Part shown: positions 10,865 through 21,955 of the stretch, piece by piece
Layout of the letters: each line of letters starts with the position of its first letter
How positions within the stretch are numbered: the stretch's first letter is position 1
NCBI GenBank assembly: GCA_038049695.1
Contig: CP142460.1
Span: forward strand, 37,753,501 to 37,817,500
Source of the DNA: Cinnamomum chago
Lineage: Eukaryota > Streptophyta > Magnoliopsida > Laurales > Lauraceae
DNA length: 64,000 nt
Direction of reading: 5' to 3'
Translations under genes and position numbers: made by a program
The notes under the pieces: model-generated
What the model saw: the letters and a program-made list of their open reading frames with translations, nothing else
The model's database searches: none
Told to the model about the DNA's origin: nothing

Positions 10865-11530
10865 TGTTCTTTGTACCCGCACATGTTTTAAATGATTACC
10901 CGATTCGTTAAATACCCATGCTTTTACATATGGTTCTAACGATCGATGGTTTTGCTAGAGTTATATGATTACACATGTTTTAAAATGAATACCCGAGTTA
11001 TTAAATGTCCATGCTTTGGAATGTGTTTTAAATGACACTCGTTTTGTTAGATCCCGATGTTTATACATGTTTTAAGTGAATACCCGAATTGCTAAACATT
11101 CGTACTTTATTTTAAATGACACTTGTTCTGCCAGATCACTATGTTTATACCGGTTTCAAATGAATACCCGATTTGTTAAATATCCCTGTTTTGAAATATG
11201 TTTTAAATGACGCGTGTTTTGTCAGGTTTCTATGTTTATACCTGTTTCAAATGATTACCCGAGCTATTTAACATCCATGCTTAAGAATATGTTTTAAAAG
11301 ACACGCGTTTTGCCAGATCCCTATGTTTATACCTGTTTTAAAGGAATGCCCGATCTGTTGAAGATCCATGCTTTGAAATATGTTTAAATGAACGTGGTTT
11401 TGCCAAACTTCCATATTCATACATGTTTTCCACGAACACCCGATTGTCAAATATCTATGCTTTTATAGATGATGTAAATGAACATATGCTTTATTAGATC
11501 TTCCTGTTTTAACCATGTTTGAAAAGAATA
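10865..11530 (+). repeat. About 90-bp tandem array in LTR-A, seven units
   Basis: Seven diverged units anchored by TACCCGA-like sequence near 10897, 10990, 11081, 11165, 11256, 11347 and 11437 (spacing 84-93 bp). Each has a TTTTAAATGA element and a GTTTTG(C/T)CAGAT element. The related solo LTR at 28419-31521 has a single unit in the matching place, so the array expanded in this copy or its subfamily. Confidence 0.85.
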
Positions 11531-12176
11531 CATGTTTTGTCCGAGATTCCTGAGTTTTCACCCGTTTAATTATATGCAGCATTTGATCGAATAGCATGAT
11601 TTATCTTATGTTTTATTCTTCAGTATATTTGTTATCTTTTCATCCACCTGCCAGACCGTCGTGTCTGACCCACTACTTTTGGTACTCAGGTTCAGATTTC
11701 TTCGCCCCGAGTTGAGTGCTTTTGTTGGCTGTAGAGCCATGCTTTGCAGGTTAGTTTGTCGGCTATGTCATGTAGACATTGAGCTTGACATCGGAGCTAC
11801 GTCACATTTGGGTAGTGGTTTATAGCGTCTTGTTGTATGGCTTTTGTTAGCCTTTTTCTTGGGATTCTTAATTAATGTACATTGATAATTGTAACTTGAA
11901 TATATTTGGGAATGTAATATCCTGTTACTGTCAGCTCTGTAAATTATTGTGATGATTACTCCAGTCTGATATGATTCTTGATATAATAGCTATGGGCTAA
12001 AGGTTGAGTGCGACGCGGAATCCGATGGCCACGGACTTCGGGTCGGAACGCCACAAATGCTTCCGCAAAATATTCAGAATGTGTTGTCTTCACACACGCG
12101 GATCTTGGGAGAAGTAAAATACATTTATGCTTAATCCCATCTCCCACCCCCGAGGTTTCGGTTCGGGGGCGTGACA

Positions 12177-14894
12177 CCCATAGTTTTGACCCAATAACTT
12201 AAGCCCAGAGGATATCTTCTTAACCTAATCCCTAATTTTAATATTCACAACTTATCTCTCTGCAACTCCTCCCGTAACCTCTTCGTCTTCCTCCTCTTTC
12301 AACTTCCCAAGCCATTCCAGCTTTTGGATCCAACCATCAGAATCAAGATCAGAGGATAGCAGCATTCTTGGCTCAACTTTCTCATCTCAGGTAACCATTT
12401 CCTCAAATCATTAGGAGTAGATCTGTATTCTTGGGTTATCCCCTTTTTCTTTCCAATGCTAGGTTTTGGATAGGAATATCATAGATCTGATCACCTGGGT
12501 ATTTCTTTCTCATCTCTTATATCAGATTGGTGTTAGGATTGTGATTGAGTGCCGTGGTAATCTCGGATTGGGTATTGGTGAGGATCTGTGCATTTTCTTC
12601 AACCTCGGTGAAAGGCAAGTATCTAATCATAATCTGCAAATTTAATACATGTGTTTTTCTTGATTCCATTCTGATGCATATAGAAATCTTTGATGCCCTT
12701 TTTATGATGTTAATTGTTTTGTGATGAGATCGGAGATTGAAGATCATTGTATGGGTTTTCTTATTTTTTTTCTAGCATTACTGCCACTCGATCTGTTACA
12801 GATTCTTAGATGGAAATCGTAGGGGTTTGTCACTGTGTATCGGTTGTGGGGCCCAGGTGGACCCCACTGATGAATGATCAAGACCGTAGATCTGGTAGGG
12901 GATCCACGGGCGACCATAGGGATGACGGACCCGTGTGAGGTGGGCCTGGTTTGGTCCACCATCCAGCAACTGTAGAGGAGGGCTGAAGGTATTGAAGAGG
13001 GTTTGGTTAGTTTCGTTTTTAGGATTGTGGGACCCATGTAGACCATTAATTTTAGATCGGGTCCTTACATCTTGAAGAGTGGGCTTGGTGGGGACTGATC
13101 GGGTGCTCTTGATCAGTGGGACCCCTATTCGAATGGCCCAGTTCCTGTTTGGTGACGAGTTCATTACAGAACTCGTTTCAGCTCTGTTGCAGGAAGAAGA
13201 AGAATGAAGGAGAGAGAGAATGAAGGAGAGAGAGAATGATGATGTGAGGGGGATAAGGAGTGAGAGAGTGATGGAGACGTGTGGGGATGGGATAGATGAG
13301 GTAGGTGATGATAGCTAACACTTGTCCATAGAAAAATAAAAAAAAGAGTGATGAGTCCTGTGCATCAATTGTGACAGCACATGCTTGTTGACTTTAAACA
13401 CTTATGTCCATTAGACCTTGGATTTACAAAGAGAACCATTAGTTTTAATTAATTCAAATTAGACCCCTTTAACTTATTGTATAAAGAAGTGATTTGGAAA
13501 ATATCTTAGGTGGGTCCTTGAGTTTTCTAAAATTATAGACCAAGATTATTTTTATTTGTAAATTAATATTAAATGACATCTTAGTTTTTAATGTGTTAAA
13601 ATTATATTTTTATTAATTGAATCTTTGGACCGAGTAAATACCGTCCGGGCAACGGTATATTACCAACATGGGGTTTAATGCCTCGAATGACCTCGGGGAA
13701 ATCCTAATGGATTCGAGTTCAACCCATCTCTATTGGAAAACCCTTAATTGGGTCTATGCACCATTAATGGAAAAGGGATGCGTTGATCTTATATTTATTA
13801 GAGATTTCTATGGTTGTGGGGTACGAGACCTTATGTTTGACCTTAGGATCGATTCGTATTTATGTTTTAACCTTCGCATGCATATCTATGTTGGTTTAGG
13901 ATATGTACTCCTTTAGATGCATACCCTATTGTGTATTATGGACTATAAAGTGGCTTGACAAATTTTGTAATGATTATTTGATTATGATATGGGATGTGGA
14001 ATGGCCAGCACTTTACTTTGACTTAAGACTCTTGTGTCGGAGCTTTATTATTCAGGTCTATTATGCTTATATGTTTATGTTTATGTGGGTCATTTATGGA
14101 CGACTACAGCTCGATATATGGACGGTTGATCACCGATGTGACCGGATCACTTATAATCCGCTTTGAATGTGAACAGGTTATCCTGATTTGTTTTAATTCG
14201 ATCGGTTTATGACTACCGACGTTATGGACGGGCTCTCCCGATTTATTTAGGGCTCCACCCAAAACGAGGACACTTGTCTTCGTGTGAATCATATTGCTCC
14301 TTTTGTTTTATTTGGATTAGGCTATACGTCCTTTCTTGTCATTATTACTGTCATTACTGTTATATGATCACTCTCGTTTATATTCTTCTCGTTGTTGTGT
14401 TAAATTTTGAATTATGATTATGTACTTGCTGTTTACTTTGTAATATTTGGTGCATAGGTACCGAGCCCTACTTTACCCAGGAGACGGAGGAGGATCAAGC
14501 GTTTCAAACGTTTGAGCCAACTGATGAACCCGAGTGGGATGCCGGAGACGGTTTCAGAGCCGTCTGAGCCTGCATGAGAGTGAACGTCATCTTAGCAATT
14601 CTTTAGATGAACTTTCTTAATGATAAACATTTTTTTAGTAATTGTTTTATTCTTTCTGCAACTTTAACATTTAATGTTTATTTGATTTTCGTGTTGGATC
14701 TTATTTATGATCATTGAATACCAATTGAATAAGCTTCCGTTGAATTTAATGAAATATATTTTGACTCACCACAGGTTGAATTTTTTTTTGTGGGTCCACT
14801 TTTTTGGAAGCTTGTGTTGTATTAAACACAGGAAAATTTGAATTTAATTTATTTTTCACGTTTTTCCCCAATTCTTATTTTGGGGGACGTGACA
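12177..14894 (+). mobile_element. LTR-B: second Tekay-like LTR segment, adjoining LTR-A
   Basis: The segment ends GGGGGACGTGACA like the other Tekay-like LTRs and has a comparable late block (TTTGGTGCATAGGTACCG near 14450). It is not clearly homologous to LTR-A, and it has no obvious TG start at 12177. Sequence just after LTR-A begins CCCAT, and CCCATG also flanks the whole composite on both sides (8823-8828 and 14896-14901). It holds no coding frame I can support. A purine-rich AGAAGGAGAGAG stretch lies at 13190-13265. Confidence 0.5.
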
Positions 14895-16373
14895 GCCCAT
14901 GGGACCACAAACATCAGAATATACCAAATCCAACACATTAGATTTTATCATTGATGTTTTAGAGAAAGATACCCTGTGTTGTTTACCAAACAAGCAATAA
15001 TCACAAGGATCAAGGGATGTACTTTTGAAGTAATGAATTCGATCTTTCTTTGCCAATAACTGCAGTCATTTCTCACTCATATGTCCCAGTCTTTTGTGCC
15101 ACAGATTTGGAGAGGATCTGTCTTCAACATCATTCAACACACCTTTGCATAGCTTCACATGTGTCTTATACAGCGTATTACACGCCTTTTCTCTCACAAC
15201 AATAAGAGACCCTTTAGTGAGTTTCCACCTGCCATTTCCGAAGTAACTCTCATAACCTGCACAGTCCAATGAAGTTCCGGAAATTAGATTCAATCGCAGA
15301 TCAAGAATATGTCGCACATCTTTCAGCGTCATTGTGCAACCAATATTGATTTAAATGCAGACATCACCGTTCCCAACAATATCCGAATGACTTGTGTTGC
15401 CCATCTTCATAGTGCCAAAATCCCCGGCTTTGTACGTTGTGAACATTTCCTTAGAAGGAGTAGCATGGTAGGATGCTGCTGTGTCAACAACCCACTCAAC
15501 ATGGTCATCTGCAACACTCAAACACTTTTCATCTTCACTGGCCAGTACCACTACTTCATTATCCAAAGTAGCTGTAGTGTTAAGTGTTATTCTTTTGCTT
15601 ATTGTTGGCTTCTTTCTTTTCCTTCAAAGCAAATCAATTCTTTTTAATGTGACCCTTTTTGCTACAATGAAAGCATTTTTTAGACTTTTTCTTAGTCTGT
15701 GATCTACCTCTAGACTTGCCACGACCCCCCCTTTGGTCCTCTACTCTTAATCCTTCCCCTTTTCTCCATAACAAAGGCATGTGCATTATCTGTTCTTGCA
15801 GTTTTCCTTCTTGCTTCTTCATTCAACAAGCTGCTAGTAACTTGACTCATTGATAACACACCATCTGGAGTAGAGTTGCTCACGGAAACAACCAATGTCT
15901 CCCATGTATCCGACAAAGAACTTAAGAAGCAATGAAGCTTGCATCTCATCATCAAGGACCATCTTCATTGTGGCTAATTCATTCACAACACATTGGAATT
16001 CATTTATATGATCTTCAATTTTACCACCCTCATTGAATTTCATATTCACAAGCTTTCTAATGAGAAAAGTTTTGTTCACAGCAATTTTCTTCTCATATCT
16101 TTCTTCTAACTTCTTCCAAAGTGTTATCGCATTGGTTTCATTAGACACGTGATGAAATATGCTGTTATCCACCCACTGTCTAATGTGACCAATGGTTTTT
16201 CTATGCATCTTTTTTCCATTTGAATCAGACATCTCTTTTGGTCAAGCACTATCCCCCTCAATGGGATCATAGAGGTCTTTGTAATAGAAGATATCCTCCA
16301 TCTTATGTTTCCAAATCAACTAATTGGTATGATTGAGTTTAATCATGGTAGTATTCACAGTGTTGTTCTCCAT
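14895..16373 (-). pseudogene. Copia-2 gag, protease and integrase N-part, broken
   Basis: On the minus strand from 16373 (ATG at 16371-16373) gag begins and soon meets a stop; frames then shift several times. Recognisable pieces in order: gag with RKLVNMKF (about 16050); a second gag frame with SDTWETLVVS (about 15900); a CCHC knuckle CFHCSKKGHIKKN (about 15640); a protease with VVDTAASYHA, where DSGAS is degraded (about 15490); a GAG-pre-integrase region with LWHKRLGHMS (about 15080); and YSDVCGPM at the integrase start (about 14910). The remainder is at 8578-8828. It is an old copy, probably of the Ivana or Ale kind; the lineage is uncertain. Confidence 0.88.
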
Positions 16374-17478
16374 CTTAATTGAATAATCAAGAAAAATAAA
16401 CAACTTTCACTAACCTCGATCTCTACACCAGTCTGTAGATCTCGTCATCACGAGTATACGCTAGAAGAAACGGATCTGAAATCCGACTCTAGATGGCTCC
16501 GATATCGCAAAAATAGTTTTATGCGCTTCGATTAGTCAAACTTTCCTGTTGAGCGTCAAACTGTCAATCTTCTTCCACAGTTACGTAAATTTGCTCGCAA
16601 TGAGTCTTTAGGCACAATCGAAGTTGCGAGTCTGTAGGCGCAAACGAATCTCCAATCTGACCTCGAATGATCAAGATATCGCGAGAATAAGTCTCAGCCG
16701 TCAATTCCCGGTCAAACCCCTGCTGACCGTACGTCCAGCTGATGTAGCGCTCACGTCAGCTGTTGCTGATGGGCTTCCGGCTTCACGGGTCAGGCCGAAT
16801 TGACCGAAACCGACCTGACCTGGTCTAGTCTGTGGGCTGGGCTTTCGTAGCAAGTCAGAACCGACCCGGGCAAAAGAAAAGAAAAGAAAAAAACCCGACC
16901 AAAACCCGAAACTAGACAGGGCTCTAGACTGGGCTGGCTTCCTTGGCGGATCAGGTCAGAACCAACCTGAACCCGGAACTAAACCCACCTGGAGCTTCTT
17001 CTTCAAACAGAACTAGGTTCTGTAACAGAACCAACACATGCGCTGCTGCCTTCCTTCTTCCTCTCCGGTCACGGCACTGCGGCAGCTGGCGATCCTTTTT
17101 CGGCGACTAGCAGGAAGTCTGCCGACGATGTGGGTCCGATGGCAGCGGCGTCAATGATTGTGCACAGCAATAGAAAAACAGAGCCCATTGACGTTCTTCT
17201 TTGGCAGCGGCTGGTTCTTGTCTACGTTGAAGATCTGCGCAGTAGTGTACCAGTGACGTGCGGACGGTGTCAGCCCTTTTCTCTGCAATTCCGATGGAAA
17301 CAGAGCCCTTCTCCTTCCTCTGAATTTCCAGAGTTCTCTGCAACTCTGAAACAGTGTGGCCCACGCGAGATCGGAACCGATCTTTGTTCTGCAACGAAGA
17401 CTACGTGCAGAAATCCGGATCAATCTTTGATCCAATTGTCGATCGCAACGCAGCACAATCCAATCCTTGCAAACCCTA
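16374..17478 (-). other. Leader between primer site and gag of Copia-2
   Basis: About 1.1 kb without a convincing reading frame. The small frames on both strands at 17107-17492 overlap each other, have no family features and are rejected as chance. The GC-rich stretch near 16740-17100 contains repeated GACCCGAC-like sequence but no clear array. Confidence 0.6.
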
Positions 17479-17491
17479 GGCTCTGATACCA
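17479..17491 (-). promoter_or_regulatory. Primer-binding site of Copia-2
   Basis: The minus strand reads TGGTATCAGAGCC, an initiator tRNA-Met type site, two bases from the LTR end CACACA. This sets the inner border of the 5' LTR at 17494. Confidence 0.88.
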
Positions 17492-17493
17492 CT

Positions 17494-17819
17494 TGTGTGC
17501 ATGCATGCGGAAACGTGAATCAATGCGATCAAGGAAACAGTCAACCACACAAGGAACAAGCAATCACACACAAGAGATTTACGTGGTTAGGCAATCTTGC
17601 TTACGTCCAAGGGAAAGAAACTCGACTCTCCTTTGGATTCACTTTCTGTATGATTTGTTCTCTTACAGTACATCTCATGGGTTACACATTACATGTATAT
17701 ATAATGCTCTCTTTCTTGTCTCCCAAGAAACCCTATCTTAGTCAATAAGAAAGTCCTGATACAATTACCAAAATACCCATGACCATGAACCCAATTGGTC
17801 TGGACCCAGTAAGCCAACA
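17494..17819 (-). repeat. 5' LTR of Copia-2
   Basis: A 326-bp LTR that starts TGTTGGC and ends CACACA on the minus strand. It carries a TATA box (TATATATA, 17696-17703) and an R-U5 part with ACGTAAATCTCTTGTGTG, a form common in short-LTR plant Copia elements. The five bases after it are CAACT; the matching duplication would be left of the window. Confidence 0.85.
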
Positions 17820-19111
17820 CAACTGCCATTTCTTGATGAGGAACCTGGCCTACTGGCCCATCCCCCCCACGCCCCACCCGGCCACATCTCCATGGAAATG
17901 GCGGCAGAAGCTGTTGCCATCAGCCACATGCACCAAGTGCTCAGCGGCCTGCACCTCCTCTTTGCAGCGGCTAGCTAGCAGCTGCTGTGTGCCAATGACC
18001 GGTGGACCCGACCCCGAGACCTGTGAAACTGATTTTTTTTATTGCCTGTTTGGCGTCCTTTGAACCTGTTTTTAACCCGATTCACCACATAGGAATTTAA
18101 TTATGAGTTTTTGAACCAAAAACTTGGATATTTTAACCAAGGTTTAAAGAATATTAAAAATCTCCACTCACTTCAAAATAGGGGCTTTGACTTAAAAACT
18201 CGGGTAATATAGAGAGACTTTATTTTCTTGCAAAAGAGACCGAAACCTAGATTATGATGAACTCAGTACTTTGACTAGGGTTGTAAACGGGTCGGTTCCG
18301 GTCCGGGTCCAAGGTGGACCCGGACCCGGAACCGTTTAGTAAGAGGGGGAACCGGACCCGGACCCGGATCGGAACCAGGAAACTGGTTCCGGAACCGGTT
18401 CCGATAGTTTTAAACGGGTCCGGAATCGGAACCGGACCCGTTTGTGAGGAGGGTTTGGTTCTAGACTAATACATGTATTTTTCTTTTTAAAAAATTTATG
18501 CTTTTTCCATATTTCAATTGGATAACCTACAAACACTAATGTGACTTTTGTCTATCAATAACATGCACTTTTAACCAAAAAACTCAGAAAGTAGAAAAGT
18601 AAAAAGGATTCTATTTTCATATACAAAAGTTACCTTATGTTAGTGTATATTGGGTCGGGTCTCGGGTCCACGGGTCTGAGCTACTGTGGACCCGGAACCG
18701 GACCCGTTTAGGTATCGGTTCCAAAAAAAGGATCCGGAACCGGAACCATTTGCTTATCGGGACCAAAATAAGGACCCAGACCCGGAACCTAACGGGTCGG
18801 AACCTTCGGGTAATCGGAGAATCGGGTACACATTTACAACCCTAACTTTGACTTACCTGATATAAATTTTAAACTTAATGCTTAAACCCGAACAATTATG
18901 GATGCATGTGGAGCACGGTAACTTGTAATTTTATTCGGACTTAGGGGTTGGATATTCCCACCTTCCGAATACATCAAGTATACCAAAAACACACTAATAT
19001 CCATCCCTTTGAGCGTATGATTTTGGGAATCAATTGAAAAGCACCCTAGTCATGGGTCTCTAGTGGGTCTAGGGTTGGGCCCAAAGGTGAATCCGAGTTA
19101 GGGTCATTACA
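17820..19111 (-). mobile_element. LTR-H: probable minus-strand LTR piece hosting Copia-2 and a MITE
   Basis: The minus strand starts TGTAATGACCCTAACTCGG at 19111, the TGTAA(N)GACCC style of gypsy LTR starts. At 19112 the sequence changes abruptly to the middle of a SIRE-like LTR, so H inserted there. Copia-2 interrupts H at 17819/17820. No coding sequence is recognised. The LTR identity is inferred from the terminus and the clean junction only. Confidence 0.45.
18276..18844. mobile_element. hAT-type MITE with perfect 8-bp target duplication
   Basis: A 569-bp non-coding element. Terminal inverted repeats read TAGGGTTGTAAA at the left and TTTACAACCCTA at the right. Flanks are perfect 8-bp duplications, ACTTTGAC at 18268-18275 and 18845-18852. 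An 8-bp duplication with (T/C)AGGG ends is the hAT hallmark. The interior is packed with GGTTCCGGAACC- and GGACCCGG-type palindromes in both halves, as in subterminal transposase-binding repeats. No transposase is encoded, so it would need one in trans. Confidence 0.92.
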
Positions 19112-20283
19112 CAACAACCTATCAATGTGCTTTTTTAGGCTAAGCAATAACCTTTACCAGATGCTTTTCCAAGCATAACCTTTACACTATGCTTTTCTTA
19201 GGCTAAGCAATAACTTTTACAAGAAGAATATTTTCTCTCAAAGTAGTGTCTACACAAACACTAAAAGAGATACAATTTAAACTCAATTACAATGTCTCTA
19301 AAATAGGCGGACATGAAATCTAACTTACACAAACACTATATGAATGCAAAGGTGTATGCTCATCATGTGTGTGTGTGATAACTTCAATCAAGTTAAAAAG
19401 TCAGCTCAATCAATATATACTTAAAGCATTTAAAATTTTTAAGGTACATAAAATGTTTTGATTGAAGTGAAATGCAAATCATATGTATGAATACTAACTT
19501 GTTGATGAAGTGAAAATCAAAGGCTCACAAGTTGTATGAAACTAATTAACTCTAAACATGTGATGCATGTGCAATGTTGTTTTCAAAACCAAACTAATTT
19601 AACTAAGGTTCAAATGAGTGAAAACAACCAATAAAGATTCAACCAAGTAAATGAATCATGCTATAAAAGAAATCAAAGATTTTGGCTAAACTTGATTAAA
19701 GAAGATTTTAAAACAAACTTGGTTTAAAATCAAGGTGAAAAATCCAATCCAACTTAGATCAAAGGTTAAATGAAGAATGTATTCAACACATCATAGTTAT
19801 CATGCTAAAATTCATTTACCAATAATTTAAACAAAGCATATAACATATGATTAATAAAGTTAAAGCTTACTTAGAGATTTAACTTCATTGATCCAAGCTT
19901 TAGTTTTACTAATGACCCATTGGTCTCTCTTAATTCATTCCCCTTTTCCTTGTCCCCAAACTCCTCATGAGTGGTTAAAATGTTCTATTTTTTCTTACTT
20001 CTTTTACAAAGGAATGAACCTCATTTTTGTAAGTCCATGGGGATCCGAACCCTAGAGGGGGGGTGAATAGGGTGAGCTTCAACTATGACCAATTTTAATC
20101 AATTTTAACTTCTTTAAAACAAACTAGTCACATGTGATGATTAATCATACAAGATGCGGAAGCTAACAAAAGAATCACCACAAAGCAATCACCATCACAC
20201 AAGGATTTATAGTGGTTCGGCCTCAATGCCTACATCCACTACCGGCTTGTGATCCAACACCCCACCGGATTTCCACTATTTAT

Positions 20284-20520
20284 GCTTTTCAATAGGCTAA
20301 GCAATAACCTTTACAATATGCTTTCCAAGGCTAAGCAATAACCTTTACAATGATGTTTTTCAAGGCTTAACATCAACCTATACAATATGCTTTTATAGGC
20401 TAAGCAATAACCTCTACACTATGCTTTCCAAGGCTAAGCAATAACCTTACAATGATGTTTTTCAAGGCTTAACATCAACCTATACAATGTGCTTTTATAG
20501 GCTAAGCAATAACCTCTTCA
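20284..20520 (+). repeat. GGCTAAGCAATAACC repeat block with higher-order duplication
   Basis: About seven units of 34-38 bp, alternating GGCTAAGCAATAACCT and GGCTTAACATCAACCT. Units are grouped as a block of about 110 bp present twice here and once in the inverted arm (23225-23370). The same block occurs near 19125-19215, 26255-26420, 32755-32885 and, inverted, 46200-46300, always near the U5 end of SIRE-like LTRs. Confidence 0.85.
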
Positions 20521-21785
20521 ACCATATGGTTGGTTATCTCACTAAGTTGTGTCTTTAATACACTAGATGGAGATTCATTTTAGCTCATTACATTTGCCTC
20601 TAAAATAGGCGGATATGGAAGTGAATAACAAATACACACTCACACTATGAATGCAAAGATGAAAGTATATGAAGTATGTGTGTGTGGTCCTCAATCATTT
20701 AGAAAATGAAAGCTCATAAATGTATGCCTAAGGCTTTTGAAAGTTTTAGCTCAAAAACATTTATGATTGAGGATATAATGCAATCACATGTTAAAAGTAA
20801 CAACTTGTTAATGATATCAAAGTTACACAAGTTGTATGAAATGGATTAGCTCTAAACATGTGATGCATAGGGATGTCAATCAAATCATCAATGAAGCTCA
20901 AAACATAAAAATAGATTTGATTGAAAAGAGGGGACAAATCATATGTAATTATAAGGACAACTTGAAAAAGATTTACCAATCAAAGTAAGGCAAGTTGTGA
21001 AGCATTAAAACAATAATACACATATGATTAGTAATGATGTTGGATCCAAAACATAAGATACATTTGAGAGAGATTTTCTTATGATGGAAAAACAACAACC
21101 AATGATTCAACAAAGTATATGAATCATGTTACATATTTCATTAACATGATCTACTTAGATTTACCAAAGATAAAGTACTACTTTGATGAATCAATGGTGA
21201 TGTATCCAAAATAATAGATCTATTCAAAATATAACACATGCTAAGGATACAACACATCATAGGTTAACATGTTACTAAGATTTACCAATGATAAAACAAA
21301 ACATGAAAACATATGATTTGTAAAGAAGTTGAATCCAAAACATAAGTTAGTTTTGAGAGAGATGTTCTTATGATGGAAAACAACAATCAAAGATTCAACC
21401 AAGTATATGGATCATGTTACATATGATTTACCAAAGTTCTTTCATTAACATGATCTACTTAGATTTACCAAAGTTAAGTACTACTTGGATTGAATCATGT
21501 GATGTTGTATCCAAAACAATAAATCAACTCAAAACATAAAATATGTTAAGGACACAACACAAACATAGTTTAACATGCTAGAAATGATTTACCAAAAATA
21601 AAACAAAGCATGAAAACATATGATTAAGGAAAGTAAAGCCTACTTGGAGATTTAACTTCATTAATCCAAGCTTTAGCTTTCCTAATGCTCCCCTTCATCC
21701 CTTGGTTCTTTTCCCTTTTGATATGCCTCAAATCCTCTCAAGGAGGGGTTAAAAATTCCCAACTTTTGGCAAGGGAAAGAACTCA

Positions 21786-21797
21786 TATTTATAGGGA
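21786..21797 (-). promoter_or_regulatory. TATA box of the palindromic LTR
   Basis: The minus strand reads CTATAAATATGAG. The matching place in the 5' LTR (33688-33695) reads TATAAAAT and in the solo LTR (27231-27238) TATAAAAT. Conserved position and spacing to the GGTCGACC array support a core promoter. Confidence 0.6.
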
Positions 21798-21817
21798 AAA
21801 GTGGCCAACGGCTAGTT

Positions 21818-21955
21818 CTCGGTCGACCGGCAAACAGGCCTCGGTCGACCGAGAACACACAACGGTCATATTTCTGACCGTTGGTGCTCCCAGGCAATTT
21901 TTGCCTGCAGTTGTCACGGTCGACCGAGACCTGCCTCTCGGTCGACCGGCGACAC
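21818..21955. repeat. GGTCGACC palindrome array, copy 1
   Basis: Four copies of (C)GGTCGACCG(G/A) in about 140 bp, just upstream of the TATA box on the minus strand. See 23690-23830, 33720-33885 and 45390-45545 for the same array in sister LTRs. Confidence 0.85.

Larger units (their letters stand above)
8829..12176 (+). mobile_element. LTR-A: long Tekay-like gypsy LTR
   Basis: It starts TGTAAGATCC and ends GGGGGCGTGACA, the terminal pattern shared by the other Tekay-like LTRs here (28419-31521 and the ends at 34832, 35673, 54781 and 62286). The interior is alignable by eye to 28419-31521: a TTCGTCGAA block near 9420, a TATA box, CCCGATACCCGG repeats, a CCAGACCGTCGTGTCTGACCC block near 11650, and a TGTCATGTAGACAT block near 11766. 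No internal region follows, so it is a solo LTR or part of a composite with LTR-B. Unlike the other copies it has a 90-bp tandem array. Confidence 0.75.

Noticed and set aside
17107-17492. Overlapping frames on both strands in the Copia-2 leader
   Set aside because: Three frames of about 95-118 codons overlap on opposite strands with no family signature; chance in GC-richer sequence is more likely.
20284-20520. Regular short repeats looking like a CRISPR array
   Set aside because: Repeats and spacers are both degenerate, the block recurs in every sister LTR, and the window is plant nuclear DNA.
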